DNA from: Sphingomonas sp. QA11
Lineage (GTDB): Bacteria > Pseudomonadota > Alphaproteobacteria > Sphingomonadales > Sphingomonadaceae
Assembly (NCBI RefSeq): GCF_028473665.1
Contig: NZ_CP098774.1
Location: 3,376,501 to 3,440,500 of the forward strand
Direction: 5' to 3'
Length of the DNA: 64,000 nt
Within the stretch, counting starts at the first letter, position 1, and the number at the start of each line of letters is the position of its first letter. The notes under the pieces were generated by a model. It searched no databases and had not been told where the DNA came from. It saw only the letters and a list, made by a program, of their open reading frames with translations. A program made the position numbers and the translations under genes. Shown piece by piece: positions 8,958-19,655 of the stretch.

Positions 8958-9164
8958 ACGAACACCACCGCCCTGTTCTATCGCGATCGCGCCCGTCAGG
9001 CGGAAGCCGATGCGAATGCCGCAACCCTGGACAATGTCCGTTCCCGCTGGCTGCGCGCGGCAAAGGCCTGGGACGAGATGGCAAGCCGCGCCGAGAAGAC
9101 CGCCGAGCGGCGATCGGTCAACGAAGAGGCCAAGATGGTCGCGGAGATGATGGAAGACGATTAG
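8958..9164 (+). CDS. Small conserved-looking protein, apparent ACG start
   Basis: A 68-codon frame reads (ACG) NTTALFYRDRARQAEADA followed by NAATLDNVRSRWLRAAKAWDEMA and an acidic end EMMEDD. It is highly charged and helical and resembles small sphingomonad proteins that begin with M-[ND]-T-x-x-FYR and contain LxNVRxRxLRAAxAW. No ATG, GTG or TTG occurs at a suitable place; the first internal ATG (9076) would remove more than half of it. The triplet at the expected start is ACG, preceded by GGAGAAG with about 5 bases spacing, a good ribosome binding site. Either ACG is used as start, or the start codon has mutated. Function unknown. Confidence 0.6.
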   Translation, partial: TNTTALFYRDRARQAEADANAATLDNVRSRWLRAAKAWDEMASRAEKTAERRSVNEEAKMVAEMMEDD

Positions 9165-11596
<2,432 letters not shown>

Positions 11597-11610
11597 TGCT
11601 TTTTTGCAAC

Positions 11611-11630
11611 GCAGCATAAGCGAATGCTGC
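11611..11630 (+). other. Hairpin after ligA
   Basis: GCAGCAT (11611-11617), 6-base loop, ATGCTGC (11624-11630): a perfect 7-bp inverted repeat 15 bases after the ligA stop. No T tract follows, so its role as a terminator is uncertain. Confidence 0.35.
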
Positions 11631-11738
11631 GCCCCACTTGAAGAATCCCCTGTGTCATTTATCCGAAACGTTCGAGTCGCATGGGGCCAGCGACGGCGAA
11701 ATGCCGCGCTTACTTGCGACGCCTCGAAGGGGAACATC

Positions 11739-14700
11739 ATGCGAAACAATTTATTTCTGGGCGCAGCTATCGCCGCCCTGGTCATTCCGGCCGCGGCCAG
11801 CGCACAGGAAACGACGTCGACGATCCGCGGCACTGTGACGGCTGACGGCGCACCCGTCGCTGGCGCTACCGTGAACATCCTCAACGTCGGATCAGGCGGC
11901 CAGTCCACCGTCACCACGGACGCCAACGGCAGTTTCAACGCAAACGGCCTCCGCGCCGGTGGCCCTTACACCGTCAAGGTGAGCGCGCAGGGCTACAACG
12001 GAACCGAAATCACCGACATCAACACCATTGTCGCGCAGGCCTATGATCTTCCCGTCGAACTGACGGCCGAAACGGTCGGCGGCGACATTGTGGTCACCGC
12101 TGCGCGCCTGCCCAATGCACGTTCGGTGTCGCAGGGCCCGGCGACAGTCCTCAACGCACGCGAGATCGCGAACATCGCCACGGTCAACCGCGACATCCGA
12201 GACCTCGAACGCCGCGATCCGTTCGCTCGCCTGGACGACACCCCCACCGGCGGCCGCGCGGTTTCCTTCGCCGGCCAGAACGCGCGCTTCAACCGTTTCT
12301 CAGTCGATGGCGTATCGATCACGGACAATTTCGGCCTCAATACGGACGGTCTGCCGAGCCGCCGCTCCCCGATCCCGCTCGATGCGATCGGCCAGTTCCA
12401 GGCGCAGGTAGCGCCCTACGATGTCCGCCAGGGCAATTTCCAGGGCGGCGCCATCAACATCGTATTGAAGTCGGGTACCAACGAGTTCCACGGAACCGGC
12501 TTCTATGCCTTTTCCGGCGATGATTTCGTCGGCAGCCAGACGAAGAGCCTGAAAGTCAACATTCCGAACTTCAAGATTCAGAATTACGGCGCAGAAATCA
12601 GCGGGCCGATCATCAAGGACAAGCTGTTCTTCATGGTGGCCGGCGAACGGCTGCGGGGCGGTCGCCCGATCGCGGAAGGCCCGACGGACAATAATGCCGG
12701 AACCGCCATCCCGAACCTGACCCAGGCGCAAGTCGATCAGGTGTCCGCGATTGCGAAGAGTGTCTATAATTACAACACCGGCGGCGTGCTGCGCGACCTG
12801 GGCGACAAGGATGACCGCCTCGTCGCCAAGATCGATGCCAATATCTCGGACACGCAGCGTCTTTCGCTGACATACACCTACGCGAACGATGCGATCAACC
12901 TGCTCAACAACACCTTCTCGTCGATCGCGACGGGCAGCCCGGGCCTCGGCCTGGCCTCCGACGCCTATATTCAGGGCAATCGACTGCACACCGGCGTGGC
13001 GCAGTTGAATTCGGACTGGTCTGACACCTTCTCGACCGAAGTTCGGGGCTTCTACAAGAACTACACCCGCATCCAGGATCCGCTGCTTGGTCGTGGTTTC
13101 GCGCAGATGCGTGTGTGCACCAACGCGACTTCGGTCGGATCGTTGACGGGCTGCGAGGCAAGCACCACCACACAGTCCGGCACCGATGCGGTCGTCTCCT
13201 TCGGCCCGGATTCGTCGCGTCAGACCAACCAGCTCAAGACCGAAACCTGGGGCGGTCTCGTTCAGGCCCGCCTCACCATGAACGACCATGACCTTCGCAT
13301 CTTCACTGAAGTGCAAGACGTCAAGATCTTCAATTCCTTCCTGCAAAACAGCGCGGGCAATTATTATTTCGACTCGATTGCGGACTTCCAGGCCCGCAAA
13401 GCAAGCTCGTTCGCCTATGGCAACGCGGTCCCGTCGCTGGTGCCGGACAATGCTGCGGCGAAGTTCAGATATCAGAGCTACGTGTTTGGCGTCATGGACA
13501 GCTGGAAGGTCACGCCGACGCTGAACGTGTCGTATGGCATGCGCTATGACTTGTACGGCATGCATGATAACCCCGCGCTCAGCCCCTATTACACCGCACG
13601 CTACGCCGGTGGGGCGGTCGTGAACGGCCAGATGAAGACGATCGGCTCGAATACGACGAATATCTCGGGCTTCGGCCTGTTTCAGCCACGCGTCGGCTTC
13701 GACTGGAAGCCCGCCCCCCGGATCAGCATCCGCGGCGGCGGCGGCATCTTCGGCGGCGGCACTCCTGACGTCTATGTATCGAACAGCTTCTCCAATACCG
13801 GCGTGCTGACCAATTCCTTCTCGTCCAACCGGACGACGACGGGCATCGGCTGCACCAACCTGCCATCGGCCGCGGTTTGCAGCGACGCCCTGAACAACGT
13901 GACGGGCACGAGCATTCCGAACTCGGTGAACAACTATCTCGCCGGCACCACCGCGTCGACAGCATCGACGGTCAACGCGCTCGATCCCAACTTCAAGATA
14001 CCGTCGCAGTGGCGCGCCACCCTGTCGGGCGAATATACCGCCAACCTCGGCCCGCTCGGCGACAACTGGGTGTTCGGTGCGGACTTCCTCTACTCGAAGG
14101 TCCGCAATCAGGTCTATTTCACCGACATCCGTTCGCAGCCGCTGGCCGGCTCGCTCACTCCAGACGGCCGTCAGCGTTACTATAACTTCGCCGACAAGAA
14201 TCTGGCTAGCACTGACACCAACACCGACATTCTGCTGACGAACACCACCAAGGGACGGTCCTATATCGCCGTCGCCCGGCTGGATAAGACCTGGGATTTC
14301 GGTCTGAACATCAACGGCAGCTTCACCTATCAGGATGTCAAGGACCAAGCTCCGGCGACCTCGTCGACCGCAGGTTCGAACTATTCGAACGGCGCGTTCG
14401 TCGATCCGAACAATGTCGCCTATGGAATCTCGAACGATCAAGTTAAGTACTTCTTCAAATATGGCCTGACCTATGATCACGCCTTCTTCGGGGACTACAA
14501 GACCACATTCTCGCTCTTCGGCGAATCGCGGATCGGCCATCCGTTCAGCTATACGTTCCAGGACTTTGGCGCGGGTCGCTCAGCTGTGTTCGGGACAACC
14601 GGGCGTAGCACTGCCACGGGTACCGCCGGTAACCGCTATCTGATCTACGTGCCGACCGCCAACGATCCCAAGGTCACGTACAGCGACCCTGCTTTCAAGG

Positions 14701-15119
14701 CTGCGTTCGAGAACTTCCTGAAGACGTCGGGTCTGAGCAAATATGCCGGGCAGATTGCGCCGCGCAACGCCTTCAACTCGAAGTGGTTTACGCGCCTGGA
14801 TCTGCACGTTGCACAGGAAATTCCGACCTTCGTAGGAAAGTCGCGGATCACCCTGTTCGCGGACATCGAGAACTTCACGAACCTGATCAACAAAAACTGG
14901 GGCCAGACTCGCGAATACGTCTTCCCCTACAACGTTGCCGCAGCACAGGTGCAGTGCCTCACTTCTGCTGGTGCCGTAGTCACCAATGTGAGCCAGGCAT
15001 GCGCGCAGTATAAATACTCGCCAGTGAACAACGGTTCGAGCTTCACGACCCCGACTGACCAGATTTACGCTAATCAGTCGCTCTACTCGATTCGGATCGG
15101 CGCGAAGTTCACTTTCTAA
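11739..15119 (+). CDS. Oar-like TonB-dependent outer membrane receptor with carboxypeptidase-regulatory-like domain
   Basis: A 1126-residue outer membrane protein. A signal peptide (residues 1-23, ending AASAQ) is followed by a carboxypeptidase-regulatory-like beta-sandwich (about 27-110, TIRGTVTADGAPVAGATV), a plug domain (about 110-230, with RFSVDGVSITDNFGL and INIVLKSGTNEFHG) and a long C-terminal barrel ending in …YSIRIGAKFTF with terminal Phe, as required for BAM recognition. The architecture is that of Oar-type receptors, which take up large or unknown substrates with TonB energy. ATG 11739 is chosen because it opens the signal peptide; the frame extends upstream without merit. A strong terminator follows, so it is a single-gene unit. 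Substrate unknown. Confidence 0.92.
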   Translation: MRNNLFLGAAIAALVIPAAASAQETTSTIRGTVTADGAPVAGATVNILNVGSGGQSTVTTDANGSFNANGLRAGGPYTVKVSAQGYNGTEITDINTIVAQAYDLPVELTAETVGGDIVVTAARLPNARSVSQGPATVLNAREIANIATVNRDIRDLERRDPFARLDDTPTGGRAVSFAGQNARFNRFSVDGVSITDNFGLNTDGLPSRRSPIPLDAIGQFQAQVAPYDVRQGNFQGGAINIVLKSGTNEFHGTGFYAFSGDDFVGSQTKSLKVNIPNFKIQNYGAEISGPIIKDKLFFMVAGERLRGGRPIAEGPTDNNAGTAIPNLTQAQVDQVSAIAKSVYNYNTGGVLRDLGDKDDRLVAKIDANISDTQRLSLTYTYANDAINLLNNTFSSIATGSPGLGLASDAYIQGNRLHTGVAQLNSDWSDTFSTEVRGFYKNYTRIQDPLLGRGFAQMRVCTNATSVGSLTGCEASTTTQSGTDAVVSFGPDSSRQTNQLKTETWGGLVQARLTMNDHDLRIFTEVQDVKIFNSFLQNSAGNYYFDSIADFQARKASSFAYGNAVPSLVPDNAAAKFRYQSYVFGVMDSWKVTPTLNVSYGMRYDLYGMHDNPALSPYYTARYAGGAVVNGQMKTIGSNTTNISGFGLFQPRVGFDWKPAPRISIRGGGGIFGGGTPDVYVSNSFSNTGVLTNSFSSNRTTTGIGCTNLPSAAVCSDALNNVTGTSIPNSVNNYLAGTTASTASTVNALDPNFKIPSQWRATLSGEYTANLGPLGDNWVFGADFLYSKVRNQVYFTDIRSQPLAGSLTPDGRQRYYNFADKNLASTDTNTDILLTNTTKGRSYIAVARLDKTWDFGLNINGSFTYQDVKDQAPATSSTAGSNYSNGAFVDPNNVAYGISNDQVKYFFKYGLTYDHAFFGDYKTTFSLFGESRIGHPFSYTFQDFGAGRSAVFGTTGRSTATGTAGNRYLIYVPTANDPKVTYSDPAFKAAFENFLKTSGLSKYAGQIAPRNAFNSKWFTRLDLHVAQEIPTFVGKSRITLFADIENFTNLINKNWGQTREYVFPYNVAAAQVQCLTSAGAVVTNVSQACAQYKYSPVNNGSSFTTPTDQIYANQSLYSIRIGAKFTF

Positions 15120-15450
15120 TAGCGCGAAAAACCGGAACCATGGCCGCCGTCCCCGAAAGGGGGCGGCGGTTTTCTTTCGTGTGACGAACCAGGCCACACT
15201 CCCGACTGTTTTATTCCAAAGCGTCGCAAATTCGTCATCAAATAAATATACTTATTTATATATGTACTTCGAATCCTTGACGCAGATTTGCCGAGATTCC
15301 GTTCCAGATTAAGACCCGCAATAAAAGCAACGGATCTTGTTGTACTGGTAATAATGAGCAATTAGCGATTGATCCTTGTCGGCAAAATACACAATATCAG
15401 CCTGCCTGGCGACGTACCAGGTGCCCCATAAGGCCCTCGGGAGATCATAT
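15120..15450. other. AT-rich intergenic region
   Basis: The 331 bases after the receptor hold its terminator and then an unusually AT-rich stretch (about 15215-15440, with AAATAAATATACTTATTTATATATG) unlike the flanking DNA. No coding frame is convincing. It probably carries the promoter of the small exported protein, but I cannot assign -35 and -10 boxes with confidence. Confidence 0.45.
15144..15178 (+). terminator. Rho-independent terminator of the TonB receptor gene
   Basis: CCGCCGTCCCC, tetraloop GAAA, GGGGGCGGCGG, then TTTTCTTT. The 11-bp stem has one G-T wobble and begins 24 bases after the stop codon. Confidence 0.85.
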
Positions 15451-15771
15451 ATGAGGAAATCGGCGCTAGCTATCATCGCCACAATCGTAGCCATTACGAC
15501 GCCGTACAGTGGCGCCCTGGCTCAATCAGCAGCATTGGAGCAGTGCCTTCAACGGGCTGATGACGTATATAATCATGAAATGGAGCGGTGCATGACGTAT
15601 CCGTTTCACGATAGCGCGGAACGAGACTATTGCGCATATGGTGCGGGCCTGAGTCATGATGCAGAACGTCAGTCTTGCTTTCAGTCTTATCCAGAAGGAA
15701 TTTCCAGTTCGAATCGCCAGGATCAGCGATTTCGACCGGTTGCGATAAGGACAGTAAAGACCTTCGCCTGA
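15451..15771 (+). CDS. Small exported cysteine-containing protein, unknown function
   Basis: A 106-residue protein with a signal peptide (residues 1-25, MRKSALAIIATIVAITTPY then ALAQS). The mature part carries four cysteines in CLQRADDVYNHEMERCM, DYCAYG and QSCFQSY, suggesting disulfides in the periplasm. ATG 15451 follows GGGAGATC. I do not recognise the family. Its codon use is less GC-biased than the neighbours, as is the upstream DNA, which hints at a separate origin. A terminator hairpin lies 66 bases downstream. Confidence 0.6.
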   Translation: MRKSALAIIATIVAITTPYSGALAQSAALEQCLQRADDVYNHEMERCMTYPFHDSAERDYCAYGAGLSHDAERQSCFQSYPEGISSSNRQDQRFRPVAIRTVKTFA

Positions 15772-15836
15772 GGCAATTTGCCCCACCGATTCGGTCCGAT
15801 TGACTTAACCCGCGCCCCTCATGGCAGAAATCGGCT

Positions 15837-15868
15837 GCCGCTCCCGGAAAGGAGCGGCGGTCTTCGTT
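15837..15868 (+). terminator. Terminator-like hairpin between converging genes
   Basis: GCCGCTCC, loop CGGAAA, GGAGCGGC (15851-15858), then GGTCTTCGTTT. Eight perfect base pairs. It resembles in sequence the terminator after the TonB receptor (both end GGCGGT). Confidence 0.6.
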
Positions 15869-15911
15869 TGGGCGATTGAACAATGAAGGGACGCCTCGGG
15901 ACGGCCACCGA

Positions 15912-16502
15912 TCAGGCCGCCTCAGCCGCCTTCGCATAGACCGAGTTGAGCGGCCGCGAGAACACCCGTCCCACCATCGGCTCGAAGAAGTTCAGCGGTG
16001 CGCTTTCATATGCCGGGTCGAAGGCCGACTGGTCGTATTTCTCGCAGAATTCTGCGCAGGCCTCGAAATGTTGGTGGCCGCGGTAATTCTCGCGCAGGTC
16101 GCGATCCATCCCGAGATAGTGGAAGAAATAATAGCCCTGGAACACGCCGTGGGTGTTGGCGATCCAGTGCACTTCTTCCGACACGAAGGGACGGAGCATC
16201 GCCGCGCCGATCTCCGGATGGTTGAACGTCCCGAGCGTGTCGCCGATGTCGTGGAGCAGCGCCATCACCACATAGGCCTCGTCCCGCCCGTCGCGGTGGG
16301 CGCGGGTCGCGGTCTGGAGGGAATGTTCGAGCCGGTCGACCGGAAAGCCGCCGAAATCGCCCTCAAGCAGCTTGAGGTGAGTCAGCACACGGGCGGGCAG
16401 TTCCTTCGCGAAATCGCGGAAATGGCCGCCGATGATGTTCCAGTCCTGCTGGGTGCCCTCCACCATCGCGGTGAACTGGGCGCGGTCCTGATGCTGGGTC
16501 AT
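15912..16502 (-). CDS. HD-domain protein, PhnZ-like oxygenase/phosphohydrolase family
   Basis: A 196-residue soluble protein with HD-superfamily metal ligands: HSLQTATRAHRDG, then VVMALLHDIGDTLG with the paired His-Asp, then NHPEIGAAMLRPF and HWIANTHGVFQGYYF. The spacing and the HSLQ opening recall PhnZ and related di-iron HD oxygenases of phosphonate breakdown rather than nucleotide phosphohydrolases, but there is no phosphonate gene beside it, so substrate is open. ATG at 16502 has a GGAGAGAG site upstream. It is divergent from the LytS-type kinase gene across a repeat-rich region. Confidence 0.7.
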   Translation of the reverse strand: MTQHQDRAQFTAMVEGTQQDWNIIGGHFRDFAKELPARVLTHLKLLEGDFGGFPVDRLEHSLQTATRAHRDGRDEAYVVMALLHDIGDTLGTFNHPEIGAAMLRPFVSEEVHWIANTHGVFQGYYFFHYLGMDRDLRENYRGHQHFEACAEFCEKYDQSAFDPAYESAPLNFFEPMVGRVFSRPLNSVYAKAAEAA

Positions 16503-16862
16503 GGCCTTCTCTCTCCTCAGTTCTGCCGGGCTTTTGCATCCCGTGCACGCTTCTTCCTTCTCCCCTTGCGGGAGTTTTGTCGAGCCTCGGGTCGACATGC
16601 CCCCCGGGCATTTCTAAAATATGCTGAGAGCATATTTTACCTGAGGCTCGTCAAAACTGGTGGCCCGAAGGGCCGGATGAGGTGAGGTTCGGGACATTCG
16701 CGAGTGTCCCCCTCACCCTTCCCACTGCCTTCGGCAGCGGGCCCCTTCCCTCTCCCACAGGGGGAGAGGGAGAAGTGCACGTCGAGATATCCTGATCCGA
16801 CGGCCTACCCTCACCCTACCGCACTTTGCGCATCGGTCCCAGTCGGGTTAAGACCCCCGCCC
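16503..16862. other. Divergent intergenic region filled with inverted repeats
   Basis: These 360 bases separate the HD gene from the histidine kinase gene. They contain an 86-base nested inverted repeat (16573-16658), flanked on the left by CTCCCCTTGCGGGAG (about 16560-16574) and on the right, near 16748-16770, by a CCCTCTCC…GGAGAGGG hairpin. No coding frame is supported. A promoter for each side must lie here but cannot be singled out. Confidence 0.6.
16573..16658. repeat. 86-bp MITE-like nested inverted repeat
   Basis: Outer arms AGTTTTGTCGAGCCTC (16573-16588) and GAGGCTCGTCAAAACT (16643-16658) match at 15 of 16 positions. Inside lie two further perfect hairpins: ATGCCC-CCC-GGGCAT (16597-16611) and TAAAATATGCT-GAG-AGCATATTTTA (16615-16639, 11 bp). 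No coding capacity. The structure suggests a small non-autonomous mobile or REP-like element; no target duplication is evident. Confidence 0.65.
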
Positions 16863-17969
16863 ATGCCGCTGTTCACCAAGCCCGCGATCTTCTCGCGGCC
16901 CTTTTTCGAAGACAAGAGCCGTGCCTTCTGGCGGCTCCAGGCGGCGGGCTGGACCGGCTATCTGATCCTGCGCAGCGTCTCCAGCATCTCCAACGGGCTC
17001 GATCTGACGGCGACGCTGCTCGTCGTCGTCGAATCGATCATCGGCTATTGCATCACGCTGCTGCTCTCGACGCTCTATCACTATTACCGGCGCCAGCCGC
17101 GCATCGCGGCGGTGATCCTGACGATCCTGACGCTGGGCGCGGCGACCGTGCTCTACGCGGTGCTCGACGCCTTCTCCTTTTCGTTCATCAAGATGGCCAA
17201 TCCGGGCCTGAACGTCAGCCTGGTGCTGGGCACGGTGTTCCTCAACTTCACCGTGCTGGCGGGCTGGTCGGCGCTGTATTTCGGAATCAATTTCTACCTG
17301 ATCGTCGAAGAGCAGATCGACCAGCTCGCGGCGCTGGAGAATACGGCGAGCTCGGCGCAGCTCGCGATGCTGCGCTATCAGCTCAACCCGCATTTCCTGT
17401 TCAACACGCTCAATTCCATCTCGACGCTGGTCCTGCTGAAGCAGACCGAGCGCGCGAACGCGATGTTGAGCCGGCTGTCCTCCTTCCTGCGCTACACGCT
17501 GGCCAACGAGCCGACCGCGCATGTCACGATCGCGCAGGAGGTCGAGACGCTGAAGCTCTATCTAGAGATCGAGAAGATGCGGTTCGAGGACAGGCTGCGC
17601 CCGAGTTTCGAGGTCGATCCGCGAGTCACCAAGGCAAGATTGCCGTCGCTGCTGCTTCAGCCGCTGGTCGAGAACGCCATCAAATATGCCGTCACGCCCA
17701 AGGAGGAAGGCGCCGAAATCGCCGTCACCGCGCGGCTCGCCGGGGATCGGGTGCAGATCGCCGTATCCGACACCGGACCGGGCTTGAATGAAATGAAAGC
17801 ACGGCCAAGCCTTTCAACCGGGGTCGGGCTTGCCAATATAAGGGAGCGGCTCGCTCAGGCATATGGGCCCGACCACCGCTTCGAGACCCGCTCCATTCCC
17901 GGGGGCGGCTTCGGGGTCGAGATTGAGATTCCGTTCCAGCTCGGGGAACCGGTTAGAGAGGTAGCATGA
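16863..17969 (+). CDS. LytS/YehU-type sensor histidine kinase
   Basis: A 368-residue membrane histidine kinase. The N-terminal ~150 residues form several membrane helices (for example LLVVVESIIGYCITLLLSTLY) with no large sensor domain. The His_kinase motif QLNPHFLFNTLNSIS follows, with phospho-acceptor His177, then an ATPase domain with ENAIKYAV and GVGLANIRERL. The start MPLFTKPAIF at 16863 was chosen over upstream codons because those lie in repeat DNA. Its stop overlaps the start of the LytTR regulator (ATGA at 17966-17969), so the two form one translationally coupled two-component system. The signal sensed is unknown. Confidence 0.9.
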   Translation: MPLFTKPAIFSRPFFEDKSRAFWRLQAAGWTGYLILRSVSSISNGLDLTATLLVVVESIIGYCITLLLSTLYHYYRRQPRIAAVILTILTLGAATVLYAVLDAFSFSFIKMANPGLNVSLVLGTVFLNFTVLAGWSALYFGINFYLIVEEQIDQLAALENTASSAQLAMLRYQLNPHFLFNTLNSISTLVLLKQTERANAMLSRLSSFLRYTLANEPTAHVTIAQEVETLKLYLEIEKMRFEDRLRPSFEVDPRVTKARLPSLLLQPLVENAIKYAVTPKEEGAEIAVTARLAGDRVQIAVSDTGPGLNEMKARPSLSTGVGLANIRERLAQAYGPDHRFETRSIPGGGFGVEIEIPFQLGEPVREVA

Positions 17970-18766
17970 CGATCCGTACGATATTGGTGGATGACGAACC
18001 GCTGGCGATCCAGGGGCTCGAGCTTCGCCTCCAGGCGCACGAGGATGTCGAGATCATCGACAAATGCCAGAACGGGCGCGAGGCTATCCGCGCCATCAAG
18101 ACGCATAAGCCCGACCTCGTCTTCCTCGACATCCAGATGCCCGGCTTCGACGGCTTCTCGGTGGTGCAGGGGCTGATGGAGGTCGAACCGCCTTTGTTCG
18201 TGTTCGTCACCGCCTATTCCGACCATGCGCTGAAGGCCTTCGAGGCGCAGGCGGTTGATTATCTTATGAAGCCGGTCGAGGAATCCCGGCTGGCCGACAC
18301 GCTCGACCGGGTGCGGCAGCGGCTGGCCGAGAAGCGCGGCATCGAGGAGGTCGACCGGCTGAAGGAAGTGCTGGCCGAGGTGGCGCCGGATTCAGTCGAG
18401 AACCTTGCCGACGGCGGCGACCAGGTTTCCGCCAACCGTTTCGAGAAGCTGATCAACATCAAGGATCGCGGCCAGATCTTCCGGGTCGATGTCGACACGA
18501 TCGAGCGGATCGACGCGGCTGGCGATTACATGTGCATCTATACCGGCGACAACACGCTGATCCTGCGCGAGACGATGAAGGACCTGGAGAAGCGGCTCGA
18601 CCCGCGCCGTTTCCAGCGCGTGCACCGGTCGACCATCGTCAATCTCGACCTGGTCAAGGAAGTGAAGCCGCACACCAATGGCGAATGCTTCCTGGTGCTT
18701 GGATCGGGCGCGCAGGTGAAGGTGTCGCGCTCCTATCGTGACGTGGTCGCGCGCTTCGTGCATTAA
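17966..18766 (+). CDS. LytTR-family response regulator
   Basis: A 266-residue DNA-binding response regulator. The receiver domain holds acidic pair DD9-10, phospho-acceptor Asp55 in FLDIQMPG, Thr in FVTAYSD and Lys in MKPVEES. A linker leads to a C-terminal LytTR domain (about 160-262) with IDAAGDYMCIYTGDN, RVHRSTIVNLD and VKVSRSYRDVV. It is the cognate partner of the overlapping kinase gene. LytTR domains bind paired 9-bp sites, but I cannot identify such sites here. Confidence 0.93.
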   Translation: MTIRTILVDDEPLAIQGLELRLQAHEDVEIIDKCQNGREAIRAIKTHKPDLVFLDIQMPGFDGFSVVQGLMEVEPPLFVFVTAYSDHALKAFEAQAVDYLMKPVEESRLADTLDRVRQRLAEKRGIEEVDRLKEVLAEVAPDSVENLADGGDQVSANRFEKLINIKDRGQIFRVDVDTIERIDAAGDYMCIYTGDNTLILRETMKDLEKRLDPRRFQRVHRSTIVNLDLVKEVKPHTNGECFLVLGSGAQVKVSRSYRDVVARFVH

Positions 18767-18813
18767 GCCGCGACGTCGCGCCCCGGGCCCGACGAAACCG
18801 GGGGGCACGCACG

Positions 18814-19626
18814 ATGACGACGGATGAGCTTGGGGCGGAGATTCGCCGCCTTGGGCCGTGGCACCATGATATCGAGATTGCGCCGGGCATCCGCACCGGG
18901 GACCCGGCCTATTGCCCCGAACCGGACCCAGCGCTAGGCACGCCCAGCATCGTCGATCCCTACGCCAAATTTGCACGCGCGTTCGGCGACCTCTTTCCAG
19001 AGGGGCTGCAGGGCCGGTCATTTCTCGACTGCGCGTGCAATGCCGGCGGCTATCTGTTCGCGGCCAGGCAGATGGGGGCCGGGCGCTGCTTTGGCTTCGA
19101 CGTGCGCGAGCACTGGATCCGCCAGGCGCATTTCCTGGCCGAACGCCTGCCGAGCGACGATATCGATGCGGGCGTATGCGCGCTGGCGGACGTGCCGGAG
19201 CTTGGCCTGAAACCGTTCGACGTGACGCTGTTCAGCGGCATCCTGTATCATCTGCCCGATCCGGTCGCCGGGCTGAAGATCGCGGCCGACCTGACCCGGG
19301 AATTGCTGATCGTCAACACCGAGACGTTTCCGGCGAAGCAGGACGGGCTGATCCTGAATCCGGAAAGCCGAACGCTGCTGATGTCCGGCGTCGACGGCCT
19401 CGCCTGGTATCCGACGGGAGAGACCGTCGTGCGCCAGATGCTCGCCTCGTGCGGCTTTCCTCACACCCGGCTGCGCTTCAACCATGCCACCGAGGGCAAG
19501 CGGAGGCGGATTGAAATCTGGGCCGCGCGCGATTCGGGAGTGTTCGCCCATTATGACGGCCTGTATCCGCGGACAGCGCCCAGCCGCCTGCGTCGATTGA
19601 CGGCGAGGCTGCTCGGTCGCAGATAG
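18814..19626 (+). CDS. Class I SAM-dependent methyltransferase (DUF1698 / CmoB-like)
   Basis: A 270-residue soluble methyltransferase. SAM motif I is FLDCACNAGGYLFAA near residues 70-84, followed by CFGFDVREHWIRQA and FDVTLFSGILYHLPDP. This is the pattern of the DUF1698 group, which includes CmoB, the tRNA uridine-34 carboxymethyl transferase; the protein is shorter than CmoB and its substrate is not clear. The opening GPWHHDIEIAPGIRTG also occurs in related sugar or tRNA methyltransferases. It begins 47 bases after the response regulator and could be read through from it. Confidence 0.75.
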   Translation: MTTDELGAEIRRLGPWHHDIEIAPGIRTGDPAYCPEPDPALGTPSIVDPYAKFARAFGDLFPEGLQGRSFLDCACNAGGYLFAARQMGAGRCFGFDVREHWIRQAHFLAERLPSDDIDAGVCALADVPELGLKPFDVTLFSGILYHLPDPVAGLKIAADLTRELLIVNTETFPAKQDGLILNPESRTLLMSGVDGLAWYPTGETVVRQMLASCGFPHTRLRFNHATEGKRRRIEIWAARDSGVFAHYDGLYPRTAPSRLRRLTARLLGRR

Positions 19627-19655
19627 GATAAAATAAAGACGGGTCGGGACGAGAG

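Noticed and set aside
12300..14540. 746-codon open frame on the minus strand
   Set aside because: It lies wholly opposite the TonB receptor and its translation is Arg/Val/Gly-rich without motifs. A shadow of high-GC codon bias.
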